A stretch of DNA of 64,000 bases from Anisakis pegreffii (Eukaryota; Nematoda; Chromadorea; Rhabditida; Anisakidae): assembly GCA_035041965.1 (NCBI GenBank), contig JAPYMA010000143.1, positions 62,001 to 126,000 on the forward strand, written 5' to 3'. This document shows positions 1 through 19,048 of the stretch, one piece after another; the first letter of the stretch is position 1, and every line of letters begins with the position of its first letter. A model generated the notes under the pieces. That model was not told where the DNA came from. It saw only the letters and a list, made by a program, of their open reading frames with translations, and did no database searches. Both the position numbers and the translations under genes were made by a program.

Positions 1-3000
1 TATATTTTATGTCAATAATAGTGTACATACTGTTCTGAGTCATCTACCATGCGCCTTATAAACGAGAAAAGTTTCAAGCAGTTAGTTCATCTCGAAATTC
101 TTGACGGATAAGACTAGAACTTACCATATGCAGGAAGATGTACTGATTGTTTCGTGTTCTGCACTAGTGGATCAAATGATCGCAGCATATCGTTGTACAT
201 ATCCATCGTTTGAGAGATTTGAGTCTGAAACTCATCCGTTTCTCATTTAATCCACTCTTCAGTCAATGTGAGACTCTACCAGAACAATACGATAGGAACA
301 ATTGTCACGACAGTTTTGGCTGACGATAACTTATATTTGAGGAAATTCGTTAATGTGAATGCACAAATTAGCACGTTACATTTATCAATTGAACCGTCAA
401 ACGTATGAATGACTGATAATTTGACTTTTCCTCGTTCAGGAACAACATCAACAACAACAATAACAGATTTTTGAGTTCATATGCGCGATATTTGATTGAG
501 CCACGGACGGCACACTCACCACCACCCACAATCACATGAAAAGTTCGATGATGTATGCATCATGAAAAGAATGAATGGTTATACCTTTTTCTTGCTCATT
601 AAAATTTCTAAAGATAGTTTCTTAAGTGCCCCACAATATCAGAACGACACTGTTGCTGCTGTTGCTGCTGCTGCGGTTCACCTGGCACCGAATTTACAAG
701 ATCGTTTTTAATAATTTGAACAATTCCACGAGCACAATGAATGAATGAATGAACGACACTCAAGGACCGCATTATGGCACAGCATTGAAGTTCCAAAAAC
801 AATTTTTTTTATTTTGAACAAACAAATTGAAATCTTTTCGAAACAAACAATTGAAATCGTTTTGCGATCGATTCGCTTATCCCAATTTCTTCAACCAAGT
901 GGTACTTATCCAATTTCTTGAATTGACATTTCTATTTTAAACTGTTGTTCTATTGCTATTTTCTATTCTTGTTCCATTCCAACGAATAGAACAGAACGCC
1001 TCCAAAAAAGGACTCGAAGAACAGAACAGAGCGGAACGGAAGAATCGAAGGGCGGAATAGAGCAGCACATACGGTTGTACAAAAGCGCCTAGATGAGAAT
1101 CATTACTATGTTCGATCATGCTCATTGTCAGTGATCAATGCACATTAATAAAAACATGAATGCACCCAGAGAATAAATGATAATGTCGGTGAATCATCAG
1201 AAATTTTGCATACAAAACGCGAAAATTTTCCTTCCGGTCGAGACCATCTACTCATATGTTGACTAAGAAGCATTTCTTTTCTCCATTCCTTTCAGTAAGA
1301 ATGAGACTTTGTGTTGTTACCGTCATGAAACACACACTCGTTTGCAAGTTCATGCTTTAAGGTCAAAATTTGCATTTACTTCTCATGAAACCAAATTCAC
1401 CTCGCTAGATTCTAAGTCTTCGATTGTGTTAAAATCAGTCTCGCATCTAAAATCGTAAACTAAGGTTCTCTTGTAGTGAAATTCTCAATCTCTCATTCTT
1501 GTTTTCATAAACAGTGAAAGTTTAACTCTCATTCTATTCCGTATATTCTCTCACTCCTTATTTAGCTATTGTTGACAATCAGCAGCAATATACTGCTTTC
1601 GAATCAAGCAAATAACGTTACTCCTGCACATCACATGCAAATTGTTTTCCCATGAGATTTTCAGCGCATGGAATACTTGTAATTCTATGGTTTTGACAAT
1701 GCAGAGAAGCTGCTATACAATCAGGAAAACATTGCGCAATCTCTAGAATCTCTCATCTATGTAAGAAAATTTCCAGAAAAAAGGATGGGATCACCCTGAA
1801 GTCTGATTTTTTGCTCAACTGAACTCTGACTTTCCGCAGTTTTAACTTATTTCATAGGCCAACCATAATGAACCTCTGAAGTGCCGCAAAATCATCACCA
1901 CCAGGTTTCTTCGCAGTTGACAAGAGAACAGTCGGTTTAAACATTTGTTAAATAGGAGATTTTGAACTGGACCGTACCTCAAATTGCACAACGTATCTAT
2001 CACGATCTATCTACACGATCCATACCGATCAAACGTTTGAACCAAGAGGGTTTTGAGAAAGGAACATAAAAATGAAGTGAAATTGTTGAGTATTGAGAAG
2101 TAACATACGATTAAATCATCGCCGTGGATATTTCTTGCAGTCCATCATGCCTTAAGTGTACTCAACAAAATGATTCATTTCTTACAACGCCCAATGTCAA
2201 CAAAAATTGTCACCACAACACAAAAACTCATTCGTTCATCCATCCATTCATACAAATAACAGTTCTTTTCATGTTCCGCCCCTCCACCTTCCCTCCTCAT
2301 CTCACTTCCCTCAGCCGCTCCGAATCTCTGATTCAACGAAAAACCGCTTGTAGAACCAGTGGAAATATTAAGATATAGCTGTGTTTATATACAAGTGAAT
2401 TTGACAAAATCGTTAAGGGAGTAGTTTTTCATTATGAAGTGTTTTCAAATGATTTCCCGTAATTGAATGGGCCCGACCCGTGAATTGCTCAGCTCATAGT
2501 GACCAAGGTTATTTCACTATTACTATTACAATTTACTATTATGAAACACACAAACAAACACCTCATTGCCTATCATCTTTATGCATTTGCAGCTCATGCA
2601 TGTCTTATGAAAAGTACAACAACGTAAAAGATGTTATTGGAATGTCACTAGAGAAGTTACAAGCTACTGCGTTGTAAAACGAACCCAACCCAACCATTTT
2701 CAGTGCCTGATTAATTGGTGTTCAACGCAGACAACTCAGTTTTTTTTTCGGAAAAGAAACATTCTATGAAGAGGTCAAATAACCTCTGATTTCAAGGATA
2801 TTCTCTAGAAAACTATTAGGTGTCTACTGAACGATTTTCGCGGATTGAATGAAATCGTCAATCTACGAAGTGTCTCTGACCTGCTTTCGATGATTGGATC
2901 AGATGCGCGCGGATTTGCTACGGTAATAACTGGCTGCATTTTGATGTGTGTCAATACTGTAAACGCTGTGTTCCAGTTATAATCTAAGAATATGTGACGA

Positions 3001-4135
3001 AAGGATTTGAATGTGAACAAAAAAAGGAGCCTTTCTGATTTATAGTTTATGTCTGAAATGAGAGTGAAATACATAATCCTGTCGAAATAACCACATAAAC
3101 CGGACGCGCAATTATCGCATGCATGCACAATAGCAAGATATGTACATATTAGCGTTAGAATTGCTTGCTGAATTTTTTATGTCTTAAGTCAACACAGTGA
3201 CATTGTCATCTCAAAATCAAAACCGTCATCATATCAGTCGATCGTTACGAGTATTTAAAAATCAAAGCGTACTCTAAGCTAATGCGCTTCGCATTCTTCA
3301 TCCATTACTAACACATCTTATGGTGTTGTTCGTGCTCTTATTGTTCATTTCTTCCATTCATTCATTCACGAGAATAAAATTTCGTCAAGCATGATATTTC
3401 ATTCAAAATTTTGCGTCTTTCTCGTGCGTCTGCAAACGAGCCGATAATTGCTGCTGTCATGCGCTTTTATTTTATTTCATTCAACTATAATTTATATTGT
3501 TTCATTTCATTGCACTGCAGTGTTCTCAACTGGAAAAAACGCCTGCAATGATTCAACTTATTAATTTAATGGGTTGGTTATGAGGGTATGATGTTTCTTT
3601 TCATTCAGTGTATTCTAAATGTGATTATCTAAATGTCATGCAGATTCATTCAACTTCGACTAAGCAAACTGCTTTATCTGGTAATTCCGTCAATCAGTCA
3701 TAGTGTTTACAAGTGATCTCGAGATCACGACTTTAAAATTTTCGATCAAGGGTTCACGTCCCTAGAAATCTCAGGATTTCGGGACTTGGTAACATCCGGC
3801 ATTTTAGACAGTTTCATTTATATGCCCATTTTGAATTACATATTGACCCTTCCCAATTGATTCATATTCACTAATATTCCGCGTTCACCATCTAAACGGC
3901 AATAAACAGATAAATCATCACATGACGATGCCACCCACCATAATAATCGCTTTTCATAAAGCAATGAACAAAAATTTCGTAATATCAGCGTTCTTGCTTC
4001 GTCTTTCGTCTTCTCTCTATTGCTTTTCGTTGCGTTATGATCGATTTTTGATCCAGGAATTAATTGTTAGATGATTGCGGTTTTATAAGCGTTAATCAAT
4101 ATCTCATAATGTGTCAGTTCATAGTTTCAGAAAAT
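1..4135. other. Non-coding flank
   Basis: I see no defensible gene here apart from one weak exon candidate at 2820-2982. The stretch is AT-rich with short CATT/ATTC runs and a few CTG-type triplets near 650-675. A perfect 16-bp palindrome lies at 3713-3728. CTCATTCT-rich sequence around 1490-1560 resembles the repeat family found in the introns downstream. Confidence 0.5.
2820..2982 (+). CDS. Weak candidate 3' exon of an unknown gene
   Basis: The + strand is open from 2809 to a TAA at 2980-2982, with a possible acceptor (CTATTAG) ending at 2819. The reading starts with a polar, helix-like stretch (including LNDFRGLNEI and SVSDLLSMIG) and ends in a hydrophobic tail (VITGCILMCVNTVNAVF). Local base composition is less AT-rich than its surroundings. 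There is no start codon, no partner exon was found, and a GTAATA donor at 2922 would end the exon earlier. I do not recognise a family; this may be chance. Confidence 0.18.
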
Positions 4136-4811
4136 ATGCATTCAGCCCGTAAAGCTCCGAAGGACGACTCTCAAAAATTTTTGGATGACGATGGTGTCAA
4201 ATTCAAGGAGCTATCACCGGATCAGTATCGAAAGGTTTGTCTCAATTCTGGTATATAACTTCGTATCATAACTTATTTAACCTTGTTTCAACCACCCTAT
4301 TTCGATGGGGTGCACATTCAGATGGCATTGAAATGGGAAATGTTTAAAAGTTTCAATTGATCTCCGTGTATCATCACACAGAACAATTTCATTTAGCGAC
4401 TACTTTGACGAGGTTTTTGAGTGTCAAATAAACAATCGAACACCCTCGTTACTCATTCACATATTCTTCCTCAAACATTTTCGTCTCAACTTCCTCTCTT
4501 TTCAATGTCATGTGTTCAGACAGTGTGATTCATCACCCTCAGCTCTGTGCCCACCGTGAATTCGAGCAGATCAGAGTACGTCAAGAAATTGACCAAAAAG
4601 TCTGGAATATCGGCCATTTTGTGGTCTGAGAACGTTGTTTGGAACATTCAATGAGGTTTTTTGATCAAATGACAGAGTTTTCATATGAGGTGATGGTTTT
4701 TAGCGAAAACGACTCATACGTATTGTTGGTTATTCGGTGGCCGCATTTATCGCAACAATGGTATTAATCGCCTTCACAGTGATGTGCTCGTTGACCAGAT
4801 GTCTCAGATAA
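4136..4811 (+). CDS. Candidate small single-span membrane protein, two exons
   Basis: Exon 1 is 4136-4234 and exon 2 is 4704-4811, joined in phase 0 by a GTTTGT donor and a TTTTTAG acceptor. The 68-residue product has a charged N-terminal half (residues 1-33, rich in Lys and Asp, ending SPDQYRK). A basic RKR cluster follows, then one hydrophobic segment of about 22 residues (roughly residues 42-62), and a short tail with Cys and Arg. The start is supported by a TTTCAG five bases upstream of the ATG, as at a nematode trans-splice site. Basic residues before the span suggest a cytosolic N terminus. The gene converges on the esterase ending at 5092. I do not recognise a family. The span faintly recalls the N-terminal membrane box of cuticle collagens, but no Gly-X-Y repeat follows. 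Function unknown. Confidence 0.42.
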
Positions 4812-4912
4812 CTATGTGATCATACAGTAACTGATTCAATTGAAGGCTTGATACTCTATGTCCTCTGGTTATTTGAGGATTTGTATTTATGACGCGGAAA
4901 AGCTTACATGAT

Positions 4913-4918
4913 TTTATT
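4913..4918 (-). terminator. Putative poly(A) signal of the downstream esterase
   Basis: AATAAA on the - strand, about 175 bases past the TGA of the 5092-10774 gene. It is the first exact copy of this hexamer I found downstream of that stop. Assignment rests on position only. Confidence 0.35.
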
Positions 4919-5091
4919 CTATTGATCATTTGCAATTGAAATGTACAATTAAAATGTCGTCGAGCTGTAAGAAATTGATAAATACTTGACACGGATCACA
5001 TTATTGGCGATGGAATGTTTCAGAAAAACATCGAAAGCTGCAGTGGAGTGAAAGGTTTGAGAATTTTCGCGATAAGTTTCAGAATTAGGTA

Positions 5092-8000
5092 TCACAATTC
5101 CTTATGGACATCAGCTGAACTCTTCACCTGATAGCGTATACTTCCAAACAGTCGTCGTCGTATCTCTTTGGTAACCACCTAGAAATTGAAAGCTAACTCA
5201 AATGAAAATGCTTCAGTAATTGCGACAGGGGTATTTGATTAGCTAGTTGATAGTCATTAAATTGGTTGGTAGTCTTTGACGTAACATACAGAATTGTAAC
5301 TTGAACAATGAAAGATTATATAATACACTATTGAAATCTCATTTGAAATCCATCGGAAATGTTGTGAATCTGCAAAAATTTACATTCCTCCAGAAATGTG
5401 TATTCTGGGGCTTCAGATGCTCGCGCATCTTTGGTTTCGAAGTCATTCTGAGGTGTCGAAACGGGTGCTCTGTGTCGGTTGGGAGCCAATCTGAATCACT
5501 GATTGTGGGAGACCTAAAATAACGCTACTACAATACATATTTTCATGGTGTTCAATCGAGCATAGGAATTGAATTCTATGAGATAAGAGGTTTATTCGAA
5601 GAAGAATTCTAGGAGGTAAGAAAAATTCTCCCTAGGTTTATTTTAAGGAACGCTCACCCGGTCTTTATGAAGTGCCGTATAGACGAAAGAAGGTATTGTT
5701 TGAAGAGTACATCTTTATGATTGTATTCGAATTCAACTGGGCCAATTCCATACAAATACGGGCATTCATTGCATTGATAACCTCCTGAAGTGAAAGCTTG
5801 CTTCAGTTATTAATGCTTTCATCTCGATCACAATGTATTGTTGACTGTTACGTTAGCAACAGTGAAATGAACAGTGAAAGAACGTATGCAATAGAATGAG
5901 AATTTGAGTATGACTATTGATCGAAATTGGAAAGAATGATTGAGAAAAAGACTGCAAGAGCTCTTGTTCAATGAATTCAGCTACGAGAGTGACTATAACG
6001 CATCTGAAAAGAATGAGAATTCTATTGAGTGCTTGCGAATCCAGTGGTGTAAAGAAACTGACAGTCACATCGCGGGTTCGATTGCCGTTCGCGGAGGAAA
6101 GTTTTGTTCGAAACCGACTGATGTAACAATATCATTAATGTTATGAGCCTGAGCCAGGCTATGATCCGGCTTGTATTTATGATCCAATTAAAGAAACTGA
6201 TGTAAATTTATCAGTCAAATTTAAATGTTGTGTGGATGTTTACCATGCATCCTAACTGAAATCTATTCCAAAAGAATCCTCAGCTACTGGAAATGCGTAT
6301 GTCATCAAACAAAAATGGCGCATTTGAGAGGTATTCATGCATATGTCCTTGAATAACTCGCCCGCATCCAATGCCAATTGTTCAGCTTGAAAGATGGAAG
6401 TTTTTGGGCTTCAAAAACGTTGAAACTATCCAAATGTACAACATAAATTACCTCGCAGTGTCTGTTTTGTGTAAAGTTGTGGATTATGATGATCTTGAGT
6501 GAACAGGAATGTTGTCCAGTTAGTCGACTGCTTCAGTTGCAGTTCGTAGAAAATGCCAACGTTATATGTTATATCGTTGATCATCTGAACGAATAATCAA
6601 AGAATGCAATAAGTTATCAAATTCATCATCAACTTATCAGTGAGTTATCAGTTCAACATCATCAATGCTCTTAAATACTTTCAATTTGCTTTCAAATCGA
6701 ACAAATCATCCATTTATTGATCAAAAACGACCTTCTAACTATAACACAAGAGCTACTCGAAACTGAGTTGTAAAGCGCTCTTAAGAAAACGAATGAATTC
6801 AAGTGGGTATATTTGAAAGGTTATTTGCGATTGAACAATAGAGTAAAACGTTTCATTCGTATTCAAACGGAAGCGTGCCTCAGTGAAACGACGTAGATAA
6901 AAGTGTTTATCAACATTTTCAGGTACAGCACGTTCCACATAAAATTGCACCAGTTGTTTTTCGAATGGTTTTGCCCTCTCACCGAATACCTCCTCAGTTG
7001 CCACCACATTTCGGATATAGTTGCGAAGGTCTTTGACCGAAAATGTGGCTTGTTGTGATACGCTCAAGACAGTCTTGAAGCGAGTTCTCACATCGTCGTA
7101 CAACACTTAAAGTTCGAGTTATAGATGTGGAACGATTCGAATGTCCTTCACTGATGAGAACATCCGATCACATTTGGAGGAAACACTGATAGTGTAGAAG
7201 TTTCACCAGGACTATAATTGCTTCCACCAGTTTGGGTTGATCCAACAGATCAATTTTGTTGAGGATCCTTATTGTTAGAAGGTTCGGATATGGATGTTTC
7301 CTCACAATCAGAAATATTAGAGTTCATGGCAATGGCATAACGAGAACATGCATTAATGATAATGACAATGAAAGTTTACTGCCGAGTAAAAATATGTACA
7401 AGCAATAATAGGGCATGAAAGGGGGAGCGTTCTGACATCATGCCAGTTGGTTGAATAAGTAAAAATTCATAACAAATTAAAATAAAATAAGTTGACTAAA
7501 TGATAGTGATTCAGATGTAATTCCATGCTGTCATAAATGATGCAGTACACTTATAGGACATGTGTGACAAGAAAGTTCAACTATAGAAAGTGTGTGAATG
7601 AGATGAGGAATTCTCCTGCAAAACGAGGATACACTAAAATAGAAAGCGAGGAGAAAGCTCACCGGAAATAGCAGATTTTGTACCGTGGACACCGATCATA
7701 TTGCGCATCGGTGATACCACTTGCAGAAGTTGATCACGAGGACGCACAAAGAAGTGCGTATCAAATTTTGGATGAAACTGTATGGCGTGGGAGTCGTAAT
7801 GCTGAAATGGGCACCACCTATAATATTGAACATGTTATCGATCCATTCACTGCATTCATTCCAATTACAGAATCCAGATGGCCGTTCGATGAAATCAGCA
7901 CAATTCCAGGAAATGCGTAAATAAAATTCATTTACATCATTTAAATGGTGGAAAGTACAACAGATACTGAAAATTGCTCTGTGTATTATTATCTCTTCAT

Positions 8001-10774
8001 TCATTTAGGCATTTATCTACAATTGGTGTGAGTGAACCAGTGGTGAAAAGTTACCAAAAACAACCAAATTTTCAGCGAATCTGTGAAAGAGATCCACCCG
8101 ATGATCTATTTGTCGAGCGACTTTTTCATTTAGCGGTAAAATACTCCATATTTACCACAGAATTGGAAATTTTCTCAAACATGCGAACGAAACTTACCAC
8201 GCGGTCCATACCGTCGAGTAGCATGTGAACACTCAGCCTCTTCATGCAATCCTTCAAATCAACATGACTTTTATTGGCGCATCCCAACGCATTGATCAAT
8301 CGAAAACTCTCGCTGATCACATTTTGACTCAAAGCGAACTCACAGAATATTGAACCGCTGAATGTGATCGATTGTTGAAAGAATTCTGAAATTGGGATCG
8401 TTATGAATTCTGAGACTGGTAAAGAGAGTACGACCATCGGTAACATCACATTCAGAGAGTTTCATCACGAATTCTCCATTTGAAAGAATTCGTGGGCTAA
8501 GAGTTGTAACGTGCGATTGACAGGATAGCATACTGCAAAATGGTCAGAGAGATTGGATCATTTGATCGTCTGTTAGGTGACCACTTGCTAACTAGAGAAC
8601 GTTTTGCTTGAGCAGGTATGATCCCGATGAGTGAGTGAGTAATTTAGCTTAGTTTTTAGTTTATCTTCAGATTTGTGATGAGATTTGGGACGAGATGACC
8701 GCTATGATTACGGATTTAACGAATCGCAATTCAATTTTCCATATGTGATCATGAAATGAGCATACCGTTCGATTTGGGTGAAATTGAAAGTGCTGAAATA
8801 CTTGCCGCACCAGCACCTTGTCCAAGAAGCGTCACTCTCCTTGGGTCACCTCCAAAGGCCGGGATATTCTCGCTGACGAAGACAAGTGCTTCAGTTTGGT
8901 CCCAGAGACCAAGATTACCCGGTAACGGCCCTTCACCGGTACTTAAAAAACCTGAAATTAATTTGAATAAGATAGTTGGTGATCTATGTGAGGCATATTT
9001 CTTGATCTTGATGGGTTGTTGTAATTTTCGATTGAACAGATTAAAGGAAACACGAACCCAGGAAACCAACACGATAGTTGAATGTCACTACGATAATGCC
9101 TTCTTTAACGAAATTATTGCAGAGTGTATCGTGTGGCAGCAATGAAGACGAGAAGTATTTGAAACCACCACCGTGCACGATCACAACAACCGGATAACCC
9201 CATAAGGAATCACTCTACGAGAAATCAATTGTCATTCATTAGTAGTGATCTTTGCATACATTACAGTGCTAATATATCGCTTGTATAGCACTTGTGAAAA
9301 ATTTCCTCTATGTTATAATGCATGATAATGAAGTTCTCATCAAATAATATAAAACAAAATACTAAAAATAATCTATATGTTGAATCTAATACTCGTGTGT
9401 TGAATTTTGAATTTGAATTCGAATTTCATCAGCTCTGAAATTGGTTCGTAATAGGTTTACATGAAATGACTTAACGTATTGAATAGTTGAGTATCGCACG
9501 TGTGCTGCATATCTTTGGTGAACAGTATTCATATGTAATAAGATTATTTATGATTTTGAAAGAGTTTCTTGAATGGATAAGGAGACCTAGTTGTCAGATG
9601 GATGTATGGCCATGATCTAACCTTTCTACTAGGCGCAAACACGTTCATATAGAGGCAATCTTCGTCATATTCTAGGTTTGGTACCATGGCATCTCGATGA
9701 TACGGATAACATGATGCTCCATAGTCGGTCGTTTTCTTGATCCCTGTCCATGGCCTTGCTGGAACTGGACGCTGAAATACTGAAGTTTCAGGAGATATTA
9801 AGATATTTATGTTATTAGACTATCGATATTGAGGAATACTTCCCAATCGTCTGCAAACAAGTCGGTAAACAAATAAACGTTGTTCTAAATTCAGATAACT
9901 TATGACATGTCTTATTAGATCATGATGAAACGTTATAACCTTAATGGATTTTCATGAGGGGTCGAGGTCTAATTACAAGTTGAGTTTAGCATCAAACATA
10001 TTTATTTATTTGTGGCCATTTCTCGATGATTCAATAAAATCACGTTCATGTGATTGTATTTTCATTCTTTTTAGATATGTTATAATCACTCTTATGTCTA
10101 AAACCATTGATGGCATTCTATTGTTGTCAAACTCTTACTCTTGATTTTTCACATCAATCAACTTTCAAACTCTCATTCTATTGCGCACTCTCATTCTCTG
10201 CTACTCGGCTAACTTCGAAAAACAACACGTTAAATTTACGGAAATGTTTGTTTACGTTCGGTTATCATCCATTCAGGTTTTCGAGATCACTAAATTCATC
10301 AATTGAGGATGTTCACTCAAAGGAACTTGCACTTTTCGAACAATTCATGTTAGAAATGCTTGGGACAACTCAGTGCTCGATTAGAGTATCATGCAATCTT
10401 AGAACGTTGCTCACTGGATATGAGTGCTGAATCAACTGCCTGAATATGATTCTTTCAATCACTAGAACTCGTGAAGTGACTGACATATTTAGTCAAACAG
10501 TTCACTGCAACTGCACAATACTATTAAGGAATACGAATGAAATGACCTCAAAACGCAGAATGCGAACTGGTGGAGACGCATACGGAATACCGAGAAAAAT
10601 ATTCGCACTATCACCATTCTGTAGACGATACGTGAATCCTTCCACATCACCAAAACGTGTCGACGCTCTTGGAGCTCTTTGACCATTAGTCATCGCGCAC
10701 ACACCACATATCGAAACCAATACGAGCAAATCCATCACATAAATTGCTCGCCACCTATATCTCACCTTCTTCAT
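5092..10774 (-). CDS. Catalytically dead carboxylesterase paralogue, 11 exons
   Basis: Type-B carboxylesterase fold, 583 residues, typical family length. Exons in transcript order: 10774-10547, 9771-9622, 9214-9058, 8951-8766, 8385-8198, 7801-7663, 7105-6879, 6584-6452, 5784-5658, 5513-5384, 5178-5092. All phases agree and there is no internal stop. Seen: a basic then hydrophobic N terminus (signal peptide), [16 protein letters not shown], the oxyanion loop [13 protein letters not shown], and Cys pairs in exons 2 and 5. The nucleophile motif GxSxG reads GQGAG (Ser to Gly), the acid position in exon 6 reads GTKSA where the paralogue has NSEAA (Glu to Lys), and the His in exon 9 is Gln (YQCNECPY against YHTNEFPY). 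The protein ends HKEL. It should not hydrolyse esters by the usual mechanism; binding, scavenging or adhesion are possible but not shown. Exon 7 needs a GC donor (GAG|GCACGC). An in-frame ATG at 10735 is an alternative start. Confidence 0.88.
5850..6022 (-). repeat. Foldback-family repeat, single end, in intron 8
   Basis: Lies in intron 8 of the dead esterase. Its last 45 bases (5979-6022) match the right arm of the element at 17464-17839, including CTGAAAAGAATGAGAAT. The upstream AATAGAATGAGAA also has a counterpart there. Only one end is clear, so the copy looks truncated or diverged. Confidence 0.5.
10058..10205 (+). repeat. Foldback-family repeat, single end, in intron 1
   Basis: In intron 1 of the dead esterase. 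Bases 10058-10105 match the left arm of 17464-17839 (TTTTCATTCTTTTT, then spaced similarity). CTCATTCTATTGCGCACTC follows, a module also seen near 1530 and 49240. No right arm was found nearby. Confidence 0.5.
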
Positions 10775-11649
10775 TTCTTTCACTAGAGCATAAACTAAAT
10801 ATTGCTCGCAAAATTCCGAGATCCAGATTCACTCACACTGAAAATTACACTGTATGGATTGAATTTTTTCATCAGGACAATATGCTAGTAACCTAATCGC
10901 TTATAGATTGAACTGCCTCGGTGAGAGAATGTAATTGGAAAGTTTGAACTCATCTTCAGAGGAATTTGGTACATAAAAATAAAACTGAGTATTTTAGCAA
11001 TCGTTCCAGTATTAATTCAGTAGACAAAAATGGTCAACTGGCCACCGAAAGAGCAAACAGTGCTGGAGGGAATGGCGAACGATAACAACTCGAGATTAGG
11101 CTCATTAATTTAAAGTGTTTATTCATCGATGAAATGTCATATCCACATATATACAACACAAGCCAACATGCTTAATCTTGTTCAGTTCAGTGCAAATTAG
11201 GGCATAAATTATGAATGTGCTCAAAAAATATCATTTACAGAGCAGAAACAAACTTGTGATCAACAAGTTGATTGATTGGAGAGAAAATATTCATAATGAA
11301 TAAAACAAAGCAGAAAATTCATTAAGTATTGTTATACTTCATTCGTTATGAAACAATACAAAGAAAGCAATGAACGAACATTCATCATCAAAACCTGATC
11401 GTACAGAAACTGAAGAAATAAAAATTGAGATAAAGCAGCTAAGTCACACTTACGGAAGAATTACTACTGACACCACAAACGAAACATAAACCTCTCCAAT
11501 ACCATGTAACGGAATATATAAAGAGCAGAAATTATACAAATCATTACAATGAGAATTCCAGTCGAAACAATTGTACGAGAGAAAAACAAACGAGGAATCA
11601 CCTCAGAGCACGACTCCGATTTCCTCAGTTCATATGCACAGCCGATAAA
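10775..11649. other. Intergenic region between the two esterases
   Basis: About 875 bases between the stop of the upstream active esterase and the start of the dead copy. It must hold the 3' UTR of the former and the promoter of the latter, unless the pair is co-transcribed. A - strand AATAAA near 11118 is a possible poly(A) signal. I see no TATA box I would defend. A CTCTAG shortly before the ATG at 10774 could be a trans-splice acceptor. Confidence 0.4.
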
Positions 11650-18543
<6,894 letters not shown>

Positions 18544-19014
18544 ATTCCTCCGTTTAATGCTCAACCGGTACCTGCCTGCAACAATGCTAAAATGATAAGC
18601 AGAATCAACATGAACATAACCCATCTCGATCAGAAATATATCTACTGATGTCTTGTGTGAACCAATCAGCGGATAACATAATACTTAATAATTTACATAT
18701 CACAATATCCTTTCATATCGTCTCAATGATCTCTTTCATCGAAAAATCCAAGCCGGATCCTATGTTCGTCAAAACCTTTAAACCAGAGCGACAGCAGTTC
18801 AAAGCAATCGCTAACAACCATTGTTGCTCGTAAAAGAGTCTACTGTACCAAGAAAATGTATAAAATACTAGCCCTAATGGATAAAAAAGTCTGCTGGGAT
18901 ATCCAAATTCCTATCAGTGCAGAATGCAAAGGATCAGATTCACACGTTGATCGCAAACTAATTCAAATTGATGTTGCTGTATTGATTGTAATCAGTCGTC
19001 AGCGTATTTTTTGT

Positions 19015-19048
19015 TGATAAGATAGTGAACAGAGCGTAGCTGATAAGA
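19015..19048 (+). promoter_or_regulatory. Paired TGATAAGA GATA-factor sites
   Basis: TGATAAGA occurs at 19015-19022 and again at 19041-19048, the second preceded by C. They lie 470-505 bases upstream of the start of the active esterase at 18543. Paired WGATAR sites are known to drive gut expression of C. elegans ges-1 through ELT-family GATA factors. That these sites act the same way is inference. Confidence 0.4.

Noticed and set aside
3740..3775. tRNA-like B box GGTTCACGTCCC
   Set aside because: The T-loop consensus is broken and no D arm, anticodon arm or acceptor stem can be built.
4136..4234. Reading LSPDQYRK as the start of methionine sulfoxide reductase B
   Set aside because: None of the MsrB core motifs (GTEPPFSG-like, Cys pairs) follow on the + strand; the next in-phase exon is a membrane span.
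6753..6878. Extension of esterase exon 7 reading past GAG
   Set aside because: It gives a non-homologous tail and would not join exon 8 in frame; the paralogue ends its exon at the matching codon.
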